Positions 16,365 through 26,460 are shown, counted from the first letter of the stretch. The stretch: 64,000 nt of DNA from Methylophilaceae bacterium (GCA_013141125.1 JABFRO010000002.1:434001-498000); one strand, 5' to 3'. Notes: generated by a model not told the origin, from the sequence alone. Program-made: numbers and translations.

Positions 16365-17720
16365 ATGACGCAAACCACGCATCGTAGCCATTGGAGTAAT
16401 CGTTGGACATTTATGTTGGCAACAGCAGGTTCTGCGGTTGGTTTGGGGAATATTTGGAAATTCCCTTTTATGACCGGCGTTAATGGCGGTAGTGCTTTTG
16501 TGCTGGTGTTTCTGGCCTGCATTGCGCTGGTTGGCATTCCGTTGATGATGTGCGAGATCATGCTTGGGCGGCGTGCGCAGCGCAATCCGGTGGATGGGAT
16601 GCTGGCGCTGGCACGGGAGGCTGGGGCATCAGCTTTGTGGAAGTGGGTAGGTGTTGTCGGTTTGTTTGCAGGCTTGCTGATTCTGGCTTTCTACAGCGTG
16701 ATTGCGGGATGGGTGCTGGATTACGTGGTACGTGCGGCCAGTGGCAGTTTCAAGGGGGTGGATGCAGCAATGGCTCAAAGCCAGTTCAATACATTTCTGG
16801 CAACACCGTTGGAATTGGTTTTATGGCATAGCTTGTTCATGGTGATGACCATGAGTGTAGTGGCGCGTGGTGTGAATGCGGGGCTGGAGCAGGCCAACAA
16901 GATTTTGATGCCCGCACTTTTTGCTATTCTGTTGGTACTGTTGGGTTATAGCATGGCAGTCGGCAATTTTGCTGCGGCTGTGCGCTTTATGTTTACGCCA
17001 GACTTTTCAAAAATAACTCCAGGCGCGGTTTTATCTGCGCTTGGTCATGCGTTTTTTTCACTCAGCTTAGGCATGGGCGCGGTTATGGTCTATGGCTCTT
17101 ATTTACAACGCCATGTTTCTATTGTCAGAACCACGTTTTATGTGGCTATCGCCGAAACGGCGGTGGGCTTATTGGTAGGCTTGGCTATTTTTTCACTGGT
17201 ATTTGCTTATGATTTGGAGCCGGGAGCTGGTCCCGGATTGATCTTTCAAACTCTGCCTATCGCTTTTGGCCAAATGCCCGCAGGCAATTTTTTCGCTACA
17301 TTGTTTTTTCTACTGGTCGCATTTGCCGCTTGGACATCAGCTATTTCATTGGTAGAACCTGCCATTGCCTGGCTGACTGAAAATACTAAATTAACACGTA
17401 AACAAGCTGCATGGCTGATAGGTGTGACGGATTGGATATTGGGCATCGCTGTCGCGCTTTCCTTCAGTGTATGGAAAGACGTGAAGTTGTTTTTTGGCCT
17501 AAACATCTTTGATACATTGGATAAGCTCACCACCAATATCCTGCTGCCACTGGGCGGCTTGCTCATGGCGCTATTTGCCGGATGGGTCATGAAAACACCG
17601 CATGTGCAGGATGAGCTGGGCTTGGCAGGTGCGCCGTACCGTCTCTGGCGCTTCACTATCCGCTTCATCTCACCTATTGCCATCCTTATGATTTTTATGT
17701 ATTTGTTGGGATTGGTATAA
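16365..17720 (+). CDS. NSS-family sodium-dependent transporter
   Basis: A 451-residue inner-membrane protein of the neurotransmitter:sodium symporter family (LeuT fold). The first helix has the sodium-site signature RWTFMLATAGSAVGLGNIWK followed by PF; about eleven hydrophobic segments follow. It imports an amino acid or related solute with sodium; the substrate is not evident. I chose ATG 16365 with AAGGAAG at 16351-16357; an earlier ATG at 16266 would add a 33-residue tail not typical of the family. Confidence 0.92.
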   Translation: MTQTTHRSHWSNRWTFMLATAGSAVGLGNIWKFPFMTGVNGGSAFVLVFLACIALVGIPLMMCEIMLGRRAQRNPVDGMLALAREAGASALWKWVGVVGLFAGLLILAFYSVIAGWVLDYVVRAASGSFKGVDAAMAQSQFNTFLATPLELVLWHSLFMVMTMSVVARGVNAGLEQANKILMPALFAILLVLLGYSMAVGNFAAAVRFMFTPDFSKITPGAVLSALGHAFFSLSLGMGAVMVYGSYLQRHVSIVRTTFYVAIAETAVGLLVGLAIFSLVFAYDLEPGAGPGLIFQTLPIAFGQMPAGNFFATLFFLLVAFAAWTSAISLVEPAIAWLTENTKLTRKQAAWLIGVTDWILGIAVALSFSVWKDVKLFFGLNIFDTLDKLTTNILLPLGGLLMALFAGWVMKTPHVQDELGLAGAPYRLWRFTIRFISPIAILMIFMYLLGLV

Positions 17721-17760
17721 GTGCGGTCATTATGTATCGCTATTATTTGATGCGGTTTGT

Positions 17761-19038
17761 TTAAGGGGAAAGCGGCATATCCTTAGGTAGTAACACCCAA
17801 ATTTTACCTTTTTGTTTCATGGCTCCCGCCAGTTTGCCGGCTTCTTGACCTGCACCCCAAAATACGTCTGCGCGCACACCACCTTTGATGGCACCACCAG
17901 TATCTTGCGCCATCATCAAGCGTTGCAAGGGCTTGCTGTTATTAGGGTATGTGGTTGAAAGAAAGATAGGCGCACCAAGTGGAACTTGTTGCGGGTCTAT
18001 GGCCACACTGCGTTCTGCCATGATGGGAACGCCAAGAGAGCCAAGCGGCCCCGGCAGTCCAGCAGGCAATTCGCGAAAAAATACATAACTTGGATTGTTA
18101 TTGAGTAACTCTTGCAGCCTGTTTGGGTTATTGCGTGCCCAATCTTTAATGCTCTGCATAGAGGCTTTTTCCAGAGTCAGCTCGCCGCGATCAACTAACA
18201 AGCGGCCTATGGATTGATAAGTCAGTCCATTTTGATCGGCATAGCCCACATGTACCGGTTCTTCCTTTGCCAGGGCTATCAAACCGGAGCCTTGTATTTG
18301 CAGGAAGAAAAGGTCAATTTCGTCATCGACCCAGAATAGCTCCTTGCCTCGTAGCGGCGATGTTTCAGCACCGATTTCAGCGCGGTTGTAATAGGGAACC
18401 AGTTTGTTGTTCACTAGCCTGCCACGCACACGTTTATTCGCCAATTCGGGAAAGAGGCTGCCTAGCTCTACTGTAATTAGATCATCAGGCTTGCTGTATA
18501 AAGGATAGCGATAGACGTTGGTTTTGGTTCGACTGCCACTGAGACGCGGCTGATAATAGCCGGTAATCAGGCCGGTATCCGAGCTGTCTGCATTAGTGCT
18601 ACGGTATGGCGTGAAATTTTGTTTGAAATAAGCTTGTATGGCGCTGTTATTAGGTTTATTTAACGTCGCTGCCGATAGGCACACTTTTTGCCAGTAAGGC
18701 TGCCGGTTTTTTAGTACGCTGCAACTTTGTAACCATGCTGACCATGCCGCACTCAGGTTATCCTGATTGTAACCTTCCAATTCCGTCCAATTGGCTGGAC
18801 GCAGCAAGCTGTAATTTGTTGAGATTGGGCTTGTCGCAATCGCGGATGTTTCTGGTTTGCTGCTAGCGCCTGCTTTTGCTAAATCCGGTTGCTCAGTTTT
18901 TTTTTGTGTGGTGGATGCCGCCAGTGGGGCGCATACGCACTCAGTTTTAGTCTGATGGGATTGGATGGGAGATTGACTGCAAGCGCTTAGTAGTAATGCG
19001 AATGGCAGTAGCTTGAGACGAGCGATTATTACAGTCAT
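17761..19038 (-). CDS. mltA: Membrane-bound lytic murein transglycosylase A
   Basis: A 425-residue peptidoglycan hydrolase that cuts between MurNAc and GlcNAc to give 1,6-anhydro ends. A lipoprotein signal with lipobox LLSAC at about 16-20 anchors it to the outer membrane. The MltA barrel domain covers about 130-300, and the C-terminal 3D domain has DTGGAIKGG and ADVFWGAG with the catalytic-type Asp residues. A Pro/Ser/Thr-rich linker of about 80 residues follows the lipobox. It is convergent with the NSS gene and followed upstream by apaG at a 9-base gap. Confidence 0.93.
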   Translation of the reverse strand: MTVIIARLKLLPFALLLSACSQSPIQSHQTKTECVCAPLAASTTQKKTEQPDLAKAGASSKPETSAIATSPISTNYSLLRPANWTELEGYNQDNLSAAWSAWLQSCSVLKNRQPYWQKVCLSAATLNKPNNSAIQAYFKQNFTPYRSTNADSSDTGLITGYYQPRLSGSRTKTNVYRYPLYSKPDDLITVELGSLFPELANKRVRGRLVNNKLVPYYNRAEIGAETSPLRGKELFWVDDEIDLFFLQIQGSGLIALAKEEPVHVGYADQNGLTYQSIGRLLVDRGELTLEKASMQSIKDWARNNPNRLQELLNNNPSYVFFRELPAGLPGPLGSLGVPIMAERSVAIDPQQVPLGAPIFLSTTYPNNSKPLQRLMMAQDTGGAIKGGVRADVFWGAGQEAGKLAGAMKQKGKIWVLLPKDMPLSP

Positions 19039-19047
19039 TAATGAGCC

Positions 19048-19431
19048 TTAATGCAGCACACGAGGCATGGTGAGTGTGAATGGCGCAACTTTGGCATCAA
19101 ATTGAGTGCCATCTTCTGCGGTCAGATGATAGCTTCCATGCATGGTGCCGGTGGGTGTGCTGAGTACGGTGCCGCTGGTGTATTTGAAATGCTCCCCCGG
19201 CTTCAAAAAAGGTTGCTCGCCGACTACACCCAAGCCGCGAACCTCCTGCACGCTATTGGCGGAATTTGTGACAAACCAATGGCGGCTGATTAACTGTGCG
19301 GACATGTTGCCTGTATTGGTAATAGTAATGGTGTAAGAAAATACGTAGCGGTTTAGCTCTACGCTGGATTGCTCTGCGATATAGGCCGTTTCGACCGCCA
19401 CTGAAAATTGATAAAGTTTATCTGTTGACAT
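19048..19431 (-). CDS. apaG: ApaG-family protein (DUF525)
   Basis: A 127-residue protein with the fibronectin-like ApaG fold. Typical segments are YVFSYTITITNTG, LKPGEHFKYTSGT and GTMHGSYHLTAEDG. In enterobacteria ApaG is linked to magnesium/cobalt sensitivity and to apaH; the exact function is unknown. Its start codon shares a base with the thiG stop region (19431), so the two genes are translationally coupled; mltA follows 9 bases later. Confidence 0.93.
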   Translation of the reverse strand: MSTDKLYQFSVAVETAYIAEQSSVELNRYVFSYTITITNTGNMSAQLISRHWFVTNSANSVQEVRGLGVVGEQPFLKPGEHFKYTSGTVLSTPTGTMHGSYHLTAEDGTQFDAKVAPFTLTMPRVLH

Positions 19432-20210
19432 TAAGCTATGAGTCCATTGGTAGGCGAGCTGGGGGAGGCTGAGTATAGCTTCTTGGGCATACGGCCAGCC
19501 AAGTAAGCATCGCGCCCAGCTTCGATGGCTTTTTTCATGGCACTTGCCATTAAAATCGGGTTGCGTGCTGTGGCAATTGCTGTGTTCATCAACACGCCAT
19601 CACATCCCAGCTCCATGGCAATAGCGGCATCCGAAGCGGTACCTACACCAGCATCCACCAAAACTGGAACTTTGGCATTATCAATAATAATTTGCAAATT
19701 CCATGGGTTAAGAATGCCCATGCCAGAACCTATTAGCGAAGCTAAGGGCATAATGGCGCAACAGCCAATTTCTTCCAGCTGTTTGGCGATGATGGGGTCG
19801 TCTGAGCAATAGACCATCACATCAAATCCATCTTTAACCAGCACTTCTGCTGCTTTTAATGTTTCTATCATGTTCGGATAAAGTGTGGTTGGATCACCCA
19901 GAACTTCCAGTTTGACCAATTTATGTCCGTCCAGTAGCTCACGTGCTAAACGCAGTGTGCGAATGGCATCATCCGCCGAATAACAACCTGCCGTGTTGGG
20001 CAGATAAGTGAATTTCTCTGGCGGTAGAAAATCCAGCAAAGATGGTTCGCCTGTATTTTGGCCAATGTTGGTGCGGCGTATCGCTACGGTAATAATTTCG
20101 GCACCACTGGCATCAATGGCCGCGCGTGTTTGGGCGAAATCCTTGTATTTTCCGGTACCAACCAGCAAGCGGGAATTGTAAGCTTTGCCTGCAATATTCA
20201 ATGTATTCAT
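19431..20210 (-). CDS. thiG: Thiazole synthase
   Basis: A 259-residue TIM-barrel enzyme that builds the thiazole phosphate of thiamine from 1-deoxyxylulose 5-phosphate, dehydroglycine and the sulfur carried by ThiS. Family segments are [12 protein letters not shown] near the start, [14 protein letters not shown] with the Schiff-base-type Lys, and [20 protein letters not shown] chose ATG 20210 ([12 protein letters not shown]); a longer frame would overlap thiS. It follows thiS by 19 bases. Confidence 0.95.
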   Translation of the reverse strand: MNTLNIAGKAYNSRLLVGTGKYKDFAQTRAAIDASGAEIITVAIRRTNIGQNTGEPSLLDFLPPEKFTYLPNTAGCYSADDAIRTLRLARELLDGHKLVKLEVLGDPTTLYPNMIETLKAAEVLVKDGFDVMVYCSDDPIIAKQLEEIGCCAIMPLASLIGSGMGILNPWNLQIIIDNAKVPVLVDAGVGTASDAAIAMELGCDGVLMNTAIATARNPILMASAMKKAIEAGRDAYLAGRMPKKLYSASPSSPTNGLIA

Positions 20211-20229
20211 AAGGGTAATAAAATCCTGC

Positions 20230-20433
20230 TTAACCGCCACCAACGGCGCCAACGATTTCCAGCTTGTCGCCAGAGTTTAGTGGTGTTTCTGTGAATAAAC
20301 TACGCGGCACAATCGCGCCGTTTTTCTCAATGGCCAAGCGCCTGCCTTCCAAGCTCAGCAAGGTTACCAGCGCATATACCGTTGGAATCGGATGATCGAA
20401 ATTGCGGAGATTGCCGTTTATAATGAGTTGCAT
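20230..20433 (-). CDS. thiS: Sulfur carrier protein ThiS
   Basis: A 67-residue ubiquitin-like protein that carries sulfur as a C-terminal thiocarboxylate for ThiG. It starts MQLIINGN and ends in VGAVGGG with the required terminal Gly-Gly. The ATG at 20433 gives normal length; an upstream start at 20466 would add 11 odd residues. First gene of thiS-thiG-apaG-mltA. No TPP riboswitch signature is seen before it. Confidence 0.93.
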   Translation of the reverse strand: MQLIINGNLRNFDHPIPTVYALVTLLSLEGRRLAIEKNGAIVPRSLFTETPLNSGDKLEIVGAVGGG

Positions 20434-20481
20434 CACGATGATAAAAGTTGACACGCAACAGCGCACGCATAAATTAAAGAT

Positions 20482-20531
20482 ACATTTTACTTTAGCTTTG
20501 CACTTTAATGTGTAAACCTAAAGTAAAATGT
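20482..20531. repeat. 14-bp perfect inverted repeat in divergent upstream region
   Basis: ACATTTTACTTTAG at 20482-20495 and CTAAAGTAAAATGT at 20518-20531, with a 22-base spacer. It lies between thiS (minus) and tRNA-Gly (plus), where both transcripts must start. A transcription factor site pair or an unusual hairpin are both possible. Confidence 0.7.
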
Positions 20532-20576
20532 AATTTCGCTAAAGAACTTGCGTAAAGCAGAATCGCCAAAAGTCTT

Positions 20577-20650
20577 GCGGGTGTAGTTCAATGGCAGAAC
20601 GGCAGCTTCCCAAGCTGCATACGCGGGTTCGATTCCCGTCACCCGCTCCA
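20577..20650 (+). tRNA. tRNA-Gly (anticodon CCC)
   Basis: Full cloverleaf of 74 bases with encoded CCA: acceptor GCGGGTG with CACCCGC, anticodon stem GCAGC/GCTGC, loop TTCCCAA giving anticodon CCC, T arm GGGTTCGATTCCC. It decodes GGG and sits alone before thiD. Confidence 0.95.
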
Positions 20651-20698
20651 AATTTAATTGGTACGACATATTTTATATCTTAAATCGTTAAAGCTCCT

Positions 20699-21544
20699 AT
20701 GATTCGCATACCACCTACCGTTTTAACTTTTGCCGCCACCGACCCTAGCAGTGGCGCAGGGTTGCAGGCTGACCTGCTGACCTTTGCCAGCATTGGTTGC
20801 TACCCGCTTTCTGTAGTCACGGCAATTACCGTGCAAGATACTGTAGGTGTCGAAAACGTATTGGTTTTTGATGCCGACTGGGTTAATGATCAGGCACGGG
20901 CCGTTTTGGAAGATATGCAGGTTTCAGCTTTTAAGCTCGGCTTATTGGGTAGTACGGAAAATGTCGCAGTGATTGCTGAGATTATGGCCGATTATCCTGA
21001 TATCCCTTTGCTTATAGATCCGATTCTTGCTTCAGGGCGAGGTGACGAGCTGGCGGATGAGGAGATGCAAGCTGCGATGATAGAGCTGCTATTTCCGCAA
21101 GCTACGCTGATTACCCCGAATAGTCTGGAGGCGCGTCGCTTTGCATTTTTTGATGATGACAGTGATGCTGCAGAAAATGCCACACTGGACGAATGTGCCC
21201 AGCGCTTGCTGAATATGGGTTGCGAATATGTGTTGATTACAGGTACGCATGAGCGTTCGCCCGAAGTGATTAACACGCTTTACGGTGAAAATGGCTTGAA
21301 GCAAGTTTTTAGCTGGGAGCGCCTGCCTGGCAGTTATCATGGCTCCGGTTGCACACTTACTTCTGCGATCGCCGCCTGTATTGCGCATGGTTTGCCCATA
21401 GAGGAGGCCGTCGCTGAAGCACAGGAATACACTTGGCAAACTCTTAAGGGCGCGTTTCGTCCAGGCATGGGACAATTTATTCCTGATCGTATGTTTTGGG
21501 CGCGGGATGAAGACGATGATGGCGACGAAGACGACGAGAGTTAA
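20699..21544 (+). CDS. thiD: Hydroxymethylpyrimidine/phosphomethylpyrimidine kinase
   Basis: A 281-residue ribokinase-fold enzyme that phosphorylates HMP and HMP-P for thiamine synthesis. Typical parts are TFAATDPSSGAGLQADL at the start, LLIDPILASGRGDEL, and GSGCTLTSAIA with the anion-hole and catalytic region near 215. The last 15 residues are very acidic ([10 protein letters not shown]), an unusual tail. It overlaps thiE by 38 bases, so the two are coupled. The ribosome site before ATG 20699 is weak. Confidence 0.94.
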   Translation: MIRIPPTVLTFAATDPSSGAGLQADLLTFASIGCYPLSVVTAITVQDTVGVENVLVFDADWVNDQARAVLEDMQVSAFKLGLLGSTENVAVIAEIMADYPDIPLLIDPILASGRGDELADEEMQAAMIELLFPQATLITPNSLEARRFAFFDDDSDAAENATLDECAQRLLNMGCEYVLITGTHERSPEVINTLYGENGLKQVFSWERLPGSYHGSGCTLTSAIAACIAHGLPIEEAVAEAQEYTWQTLKGAFRPGMGQFIPDRMFWARDEDDDGDEDDES

Positions 21545-22178
21545 TTCGTCAATAGTTGCTGGTCTGTATGCGGTCACGCCGGATTTGGCGGATACTCAAA
21601 AACTTTGTGAGTTGGTAGAGGCCAGTTTGCTCGGTGGCGCAGCTATTGTTCAATATCGGAACAAAAGCGCTAATCCCGAGTTGCGTGAACAGCAAGCTGC
21701 CGCTTTGTTGTCGCTGTGTCATAAATATTCCGTTCCGCTCATCATTAATGATTTTCTGGACTTGTGCATTAGCTTGGATGCTGATGGTGTGCATATGGGA
21801 GCCGATGATGGTGATCTGGCTGAGGCTCGCGAGCGACTAGGTTCAGATAAGCTTTTGGGCGTTTCCTGCTATAACCGCTACGAGCTGGCCGAGCAAGCTC
21901 GTGCAATGAAAGCCGATTATGTGGCGTTCGGTGCCTGCTATGCATCGGGCACCAAACCCGCAGCGTTTAAAGCACCTCTCGAGCTAATTGTTCGAGCACA
22001 TGCCAGCATTGGGCTGCCAGTTGTGGCTATAGGTGGAATTACGCTGGATAACGCGACTCAGCTTATACAAGCTGGCGCAGATAGTGTTGCCGTGGTAGGC
22101 GCACTTTTTTCCGGTAAAAATGTTACTGCTGAACATGTTACGCAAACTGCAAAACAATTCTTCCAATTATTTATTTAA
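21507..22178 (+). CDS. thiE: Thiamine-phosphate synthase
   Basis: A 223-residue TIM-barrel enzyme that joins HMP-PP and thiazole phosphate to thiamine phosphate. Family segments are [16 protein letters not shown] with the pyrophosphate-binding Arg/Lys, [18 protein letters not shown], and AIGGITLDN. The start is uncertain: ATGs at 21507, 21516 and 21519 all lie inside the thiD tail; the conserved part begins near residue 18. hemL follows after 23 bases. Confidence 0.94.
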   Translation: MKTMMATKTTRVNSSIVAGLYAVTPDLADTQKLCELVEASLLGGAAIVQYRNKSANPELREQQAAALLSLCHKYSVPLIINDFLDLCISLDADGVHMGADDGDLAEARERLGSDKLLGVSCYNRYELAEQARAMKADYVAFGACYASGTKPAAFKAPLELIVRAHASIGLPVVAIGGITLDNATQLIQAGADSVAVVGALFSGKNVTAEHVTQTAKQFFQLFI

Positions 22179-22201
22179 CTTCATTACGTAAGACAATTCT
22201 C

Positions 22202-23482
22202 ATGACCTCACGCAATCTACAATTATTTGAACAATCCCTACGTCTTATCCCTGGTGGCGTTAATTCGCCAGTGCGTGCATTCCGCTCTGTAGGCGGCACG
22301 CCAGTCTTTTTCAAGCGCGGATTAGGCTCCCAGTTATGGGATGAAGATGGCAGGCAATATACGGATTATGTAGGTTCTTGGGGGCCAATGATTTTAGGGC
22401 ATGCGCATCCTGAAGTAATTGAGGCTGTGCAAAAAACCGCCGAAAACAGTCTCTCTTTTGGCGCACCAACTGCACTAGAGCTGGAGATGGCGGAGTTGTT
22501 GACACAAATCGTGCCTAGTATGGAGCAAGTGCGGCTGGTCAGCTCGGGAACCGAGGCTACCATGAGTGCTATTCGTTTGGCACGTGGGTTTACCGGGCGC
22601 AGCAAGATTCTAAAATTTGAAGGATGCTATCATGGCCATGCAGATGCCTTGCTGGTGAAGGCTGGTTCAGGTGCACTCACTTTCGGCCAACCAAGCTCAG
22701 CAGGTGTTCCGCCGGAAGTTGCTGCACACACGTTGACGCTGCAATATAACGATAGCGCGGCAGTAGAGGCCTTATTCCGGCAGATGGGTGAGGAGATAGC
22801 CTGTGTGATTGTAGAGCCGGTTGCAGGCAATATGAATCTCATTGCGCCAGTGGATGGTTTTTTAGAAATCTTGCGTGCAGTATCTAGTAAATATGGCGCT
22901 GTTTTGATTTTTGATGAAGTAATGACAGGCTTCCGTGTGGCGCTAGGCGGCGCGCAGGCGCTGTACAGAATCAAACCGGATATTACTACCTTAGGCAAGG
23001 TTATAGGTGGCGGCTTGCCGGTTGGCGCGTTCGGAGGTCGTAAAGACATTATGGCTTGTCTCGCTCCGCTTGGGGCTGTCTACCAGGCTGGCACCCTGTC
23101 TGGCAATCCAGTTGCCGTTGCGGCGGGTTTGGCCACGCTCAAACTTATTCAGGCCCCAGGCTTTCATGCAGCACTTGCAGCCAAAACGGAAAAGTTGGTA
23201 GACGGCCTAATGTGCGTCGCAAAAGAAGTCGGTGTCAAATTCAGTGCGCAATCTGTGGGGGGCATGTTCGGCTTATACTTTAGTGAAACAGTACCCACCA
23301 GCTACACAGAAGCTATGCAATCAGACAAAGAAGCCTTTAATCATTTCTTCCATGCCATGCTGGATGCAGGTTTCTATCTAGCACCGTCAGCCTTTGAAGC
23401 AGGGTTTGTATCAGCGGCTCATAGTGATGAAGATATTCAAAATACCATAAAAGCGGCTAAAAAGGCTTTTTTAAAGCCGTAG
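22202..23482 (+). CDS. hemL: Glutamate-1-semialdehyde 2,1-aminomutase
   Basis: A 426-residue PLP enzyme that makes 5-aminolevulinate from glutamate-1-semialdehyde in the C5 haem pathway. It has [10 protein letters not shown] near the start, [16 protein letters not shown], the GCYHGHAD segment, and the PLP Lys in [18 protein letters not shown] near residue 265. The stop is followed by short A/T-rich palindromes (AGCTTTATAAAGCT at 23480-23493) but no convincing terminator with a U tract. Confidence 0.96.
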   Translation: MTSRNLQLFEQSLRLIPGGVNSPVRAFRSVGGTPVFFKRGLGSQLWDEDGRQYTDYVGSWGPMILGHAHPEVIEAVQKTAENSLSFGAPTALELEMAELLTQIVPSMEQVRLVSSGTEATMSAIRLARGFTGRSKILKFEGCYHGHADALLVKAGSGALTFGQPSSAGVPPEVAAHTLTLQYNDSAAVEALFRQMGEEIACVIVEPVAGNMNLIAPVDGFLEILRAVSSKYGAVLIFDEVMTGFRVALGGAQALYRIKPDITTLGKVIGGGLPVGAFGGRKDIMACLAPLGAVYQAGTLSGNPVAVAAGLATLKLIQAPGFHAALAAKTEKLVDGLMCVAKEVGVKFSAQSVGGMFGLYFSETVPTSYTEAMQSDKEAFNHFFHAMLDAGFYLAPSAFEAGFVSAAHSDEDIQNTIKAAKKAFLKP

Positions 23483-23610
23483 CTTTATAAAGCTAATCAA
23501 GGTGCCTCTAAATTTTCAAGTTGGGTGCAAAATTGGACTGATGATAGAGGCGCTCATATGGCTTGCTTTGTAATAACTGAATGCTAATCTTGGGTTTTGT
23601 AAGAATGTGG

Positions 23611-23639
23611 TTGACAAGATGGTTTTAAGTGAGGATAAT
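23611..23639 (+). promoter_or_regulatory. Sigma-70-type promoter of the tRNA-tuf operon
   Basis: TTGACA at 23611-23616, 17-base spacer, GATAAT at 23634-23639. The tRNA-Tyr begins 15 bases after the -10 box, so transcription would start a few bases before the tRNA. Confidence 0.8.
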
Positions 23640-23653
23640 TCTGAGTTCTGTTG

Positions 23654-23738
23654 GGAGGGGTGGCCGAGTGGTTAAAGGCGACGGACTGTAAATCCGTTCT
23701 CTCAGAGTACGAAGGTTCGAATCCTTCCCCCTCCACCA
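23654..23738 (+). tRNA. tRNA-Tyr (anticodon GTA)
   Basis: Class II tRNA of 85 bases with encoded CCA, acceptor GGAGGGG/CCCCTCC, anticodon loop CTGTAAA giving GTA, and a variable arm (TCTCAGAGTACG region). First tRNA of the tRNA-tuf transcript. Confidence 0.95.
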
Positions 23739-23787
23739 GTTTGTATTTTAAATTAAGCATGGTCTTGGATCGGTTTGTCAGGGGTGC

Positions 23788-23863
23788 GCGGGTGTAGCTC
23801 AGTTGGTAGAGCATTAGTTTTCCAAACTAAATGTCGCGAGTTCGAACCTCGTCGCCCGCTCCA
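23788..23863 (+). tRNA. tRNA-Gly (anticodon TCC)
   Basis: 76 bases with encoded CCA, acceptor GCGGGTG/CGCCCGC, anticodon stem TTAGT/ACTAA, loop TTTCCAA giving TCC. Second tRNA of the tuf operon. Confidence 0.95.
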
Positions 23864-23896
23864 AAATAATTGAATTTGGCGGATAATTTATACAGC

Positions 23897-23971
<75 letters not shown>

Positions 23972-24043
23972 TGCGCAGTATGGCGGTGCGTTATTTAGTG
24001 CTTTTAAAGGCTGGCTCCACAAAGTTGTTATAGGGGATTAATT

Positions 24044-25234
24044 ATGGCAAAGAGTAAATTTGAGCGGACGAAACCGCACGTAAACGTTGGCACTATCGGT
24101 CACGTTGACCATGGAAAGACCACATTGACGGCAGCGATTACTACGATACTATCCAAGAAATTTGGCGGTGAAGCGAAGGCTTACGATCAGATTGATGCGG
24201 CACCGGAAGAAAAAGCACGTGGCATTACCATTAACACCGCCCATGTGGAATATGAAACAGCGGCTCGCCACTACGCCCACGTAGATTGCCCGGGACACGC
24301 CGACTATGTTAAAAACATGATTACGGGTGCAGCGCAAATGGATGGCGCTATTCTGGTCTGCTCTGCCGCAGACGGCCCTATGCCACAAACGCGCGAACAC
24401 ATCCTGCTGGCACGCCAGGTAGGTGTGCCCTACATAGTGGTTTTCCTGAACAAAGCCGACATGGTAGATGACGCAGAGCTGCTAGAGCTGGTTGAAATGG
24501 AAATACGCGAATTGCTGTCCAAATACGACTTTCCAGGCGACGACACCCCGGTAGTCATCGGTTCGGCCAAGCTTGCGCTGGAAGGAGATCAATCCGAATA
24601 CGGCGAACCGGCCATCCTGCGTCTGGCCGATGCCTTGGACACCTATATTCCAACACCCGAACGCGCAATTGATGGCACTTTCCTGATGCCAGTGGAAGAC
24701 GTATTCTCCATATCTGGTCGAGGCACCGTAGTGACGGGTCGTATCGAGCGCGGCATTGTAAAAGTCGGCGATGAAATAGAAATTGTAGGCATTAAGCCCA
24801 CACTCAAAACCACCTGTACCGGCGTTGAAATGTTCCGCAAACTGCTGGATCAAGGACAAGCGGGTGACAACGTGGGCGTATTGCTGCGCGGCACCAAGCG
24901 TGAAGAGGTGGAGCGTGGTCAAGTGCTAGCCAAATCCGGATCGATTAAACCGCACACAAAATTTACTGCAGAAATCTATGTGCTGGGTAAGGATGAGGGT
25001 GGTCGCCATACGCCATTTTTTAATGGCTATCGCCCACAATTTTACTTCCGTACCACAGATGTCACTGGTGCAGTAGAATTGCCGGAAGGTACTGAGATGG
25101 TGATGCCGGGTGATAACGTATCCATCACCGTGGCATTGATTGCACCGATTGCCATGGAAGACGGTCTGCGCTTCGCGATTCGTGAAGGTGGTCGCACGGT
25201 AGGTGCAGGTGTTGTTGCAAAGATTATTGAGTAA
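24044..25234 (+). CDS. tuf: Elongation factor Tu (copy 1)
   Basis: A 396-residue GTPase that brings aminoacyl-tRNA to the ribosome. G1 is GHVDHGKTT at about 19-27, G3 DCPGHADY at about 81, G4 NKADM at about 136, then domains 2 and 3. AGGGG lies before ATG 24044. The protein is identical to copy 2 at 40516; the DNA differs at about a dozen silent positions, all between 24253 and 24523. Confidence 0.98.
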   Translation: MAKSKFERTKPHVNVGTIGHVDHGKTTLTAAITTILSKKFGGEAKAYDQIDAAPEEKARGITINTAHVEYETAARHYAHVDCPGHADYVKNMITGAAQMDGAILVCSAADGPMPQTREHILLARQVGVPYIVVFLNKADMVDDAELLELVEMEIRELLSKYDFPGDDTPVVIGSAKLALEGDQSEYGEPAILRLADALDTYIPTPERAIDGTFLMPVEDVFSISGRGTVVTGRIERGIVKVGDEIEIVGIKPTLKTTCTGVEMFRKLLDQGQAGDNVGVLLRGTKREEVERGQVLAKSGSIKPHTKFTAEIYVLGKDEGGRHTPFFNGYRPQFYFRTTDVTGAVELPEGTEMVMPGDNVSITVALIAPIAMEDGLRFAIREGGRTVGAGVVAKIIE

Positions 25235-25314
25235 ATATTCAATGTCAATTATACGACGGCATGCGGTCATGTTTTATAAGGCTGTTTTGCCGTACGTATA
25301 TTCAAAATGATTTT

Positions 25315-25390
25315 AGGCCAGTAGCTCAATTGGTAGAGTATCGGTCTCCAAAACCGAGGGTTGGGGGTTCGAAACCCTCCTGGCCTGCCA
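25315..25390 (+). tRNA. tRNA-Trp (anticodon CCA)
   Basis: 76 bases with encoded CCA, acceptor AGGCCAG/CTGGCCT, anticodon stem TCGGT/ACCGA, loop CTCCAAA giving CCA. It sits between tuf and secE, as in other proteobacteria. Confidence 0.95.
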
Positions 25391-25408
25391 TAATTATAAG
25401 TGTAAAAT

Positions 25409-25756
25409 ATGACCGAAAAAATTAAGCTGGTGCTATCCCTGCTGCTCTTATTAGCGGGGGTGGTCGGCTTTTACTGGCTTGCAGACCAGGCTCTGGTCTT
25501 GCGCATTCTTGCTGTCATAGCGGGAATGATGGCTGCTTCGTTTGTATTCTGGATGTCGACTTTAGGCAAGAGCAGTTTTGCTTTTGCCGCTGAGTCGTGG
25601 TTGGAAGCGCGTAAAGTGGTCTGGCCGAGCCGGAAAGAAACCATACAAACAACATTGGTTGTTTTTGCTTTGGTATTGCTGGTGGCGGCTTTTCTGTGGG
25701 TGGTCGACATCGGCTTTCTTTGGATGGTAAAAATGCTGATGGGGCGGGATGCTTAA
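25409..25756 (+). CDS. secE: Preprotein translocase subunit SecE
   Basis: A 115-residue inner-membrane subunit of SecYEG with three hydrophobic segments, the longer proteobacterial form. The conserved amphipathic part is [20 protein letters not shown] at about 60-79, followed by the essential third segment. The stop TAA shares its last A with the nusG start, so the two are coupled. Confidence 0.95.
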   Translation: MTEKIKLVLSLLLLLAGVVGFYWLADQALVLRILAVIAGMMAASFVFWMSTLGKSSFAFAAESWLEARKVVWPSRKETIQTTLVVFALVLLVAAFLWVVDIGFLWMVKMLMGRDA

Positions 25757-26292
25757 TGGGAATGCGATGGTACGCGGTGCAAGCTTTTTCTGGATATGAG
25801 AAGTCGGTAAAGCGTGGTTTGGAAGAGCGCATTAATCGGGCTGCTTTACAGCATTTTTTTGGCGAAATACTGGTTCCGGTGGAAGAGGTTGTGGAGATGA
25901 AGTCCGGCCAAAAAACCATAAGTGAACGCAAGCTTTATCCGGGGTATGTGTTGGTTCAGATGGAGATGAACGACGATAGTTGGCATCTGGTCAAAAATAC
26001 CCCAAGGGTTACTGGCTTCATTGGCGGAACCACTTTGAAGCCAACACCAATAAAAGACGCTGAAGTTGATATTATCTTGCGCCGTATGGATGATAGCAAA
26101 AGTAATCCTATGCAAAAGCTCACCTTTGAGAAAGGTGAATCTGTACGTGTTATTGATGGTCCGTTCCGTGACTTCTCTGGTGTTGTGGAAGATATAAATT
26201 ACGAAAAAAATAAATTGCATGTTGCGGTCATCATATTTGGTCGCGCCACGCCTGTAGAGCTGCAATTTAGTCAAGTGGAAAAAGAAGTGTAG
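25756..26292 (+). CDS. nusG: Transcription termination/antitermination factor NusG
   Basis: A 178-residue factor that binds RNA polymerase and couples it with Rho or the ribosome. N-terminal NGN domain starts [13 protein letters not shown]; the C-terminal KOW domain has [21 protein letters not shown] chose ATG 25756, which overlaps the secE stop (TAATG); longer frames run inside secE. Confidence 0.97.
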   Translation: MGMRWYAVQAFSGYEKSVKRGLEERINRAALQHFFGEILVPVEEVVEMKSGQKTISERKLYPGYVLVQMEMNDDSWHLVKNTPRVTGFIGGTTLKPTPIKDAEVDIILRRMDDSKSNPMQKLTFEKGESVRVIDGPFRDFSGVVEDINYEKNKLHVAVIIFGRATPVELQFSQVEKEV

Positions 26293-26460
26293 ATTTGTCC
26301 TTGGGTTATGCATCGGCTTACCGAGAGTGGTATCCATGTTTCCTCTTGGACTGGCAGTGGTTTTGAGTTGAAGTTTAATTGGGATTTATTAGATTGTAGG
26401 GTTGTTACTAAACTAGATAGGGGAGCCTGGTTAGGCGTTTGAACCCACAGGGAGTTATGC

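Noticed and set aside
20434-20698. TPP riboswitch ahead of thiS or thiD
   Set aside because: I looked for the conserved CTGAGA and related phrases of the thi box on both strands and did not see them; only the 14-bp inverted repeat and a tRNA are present.
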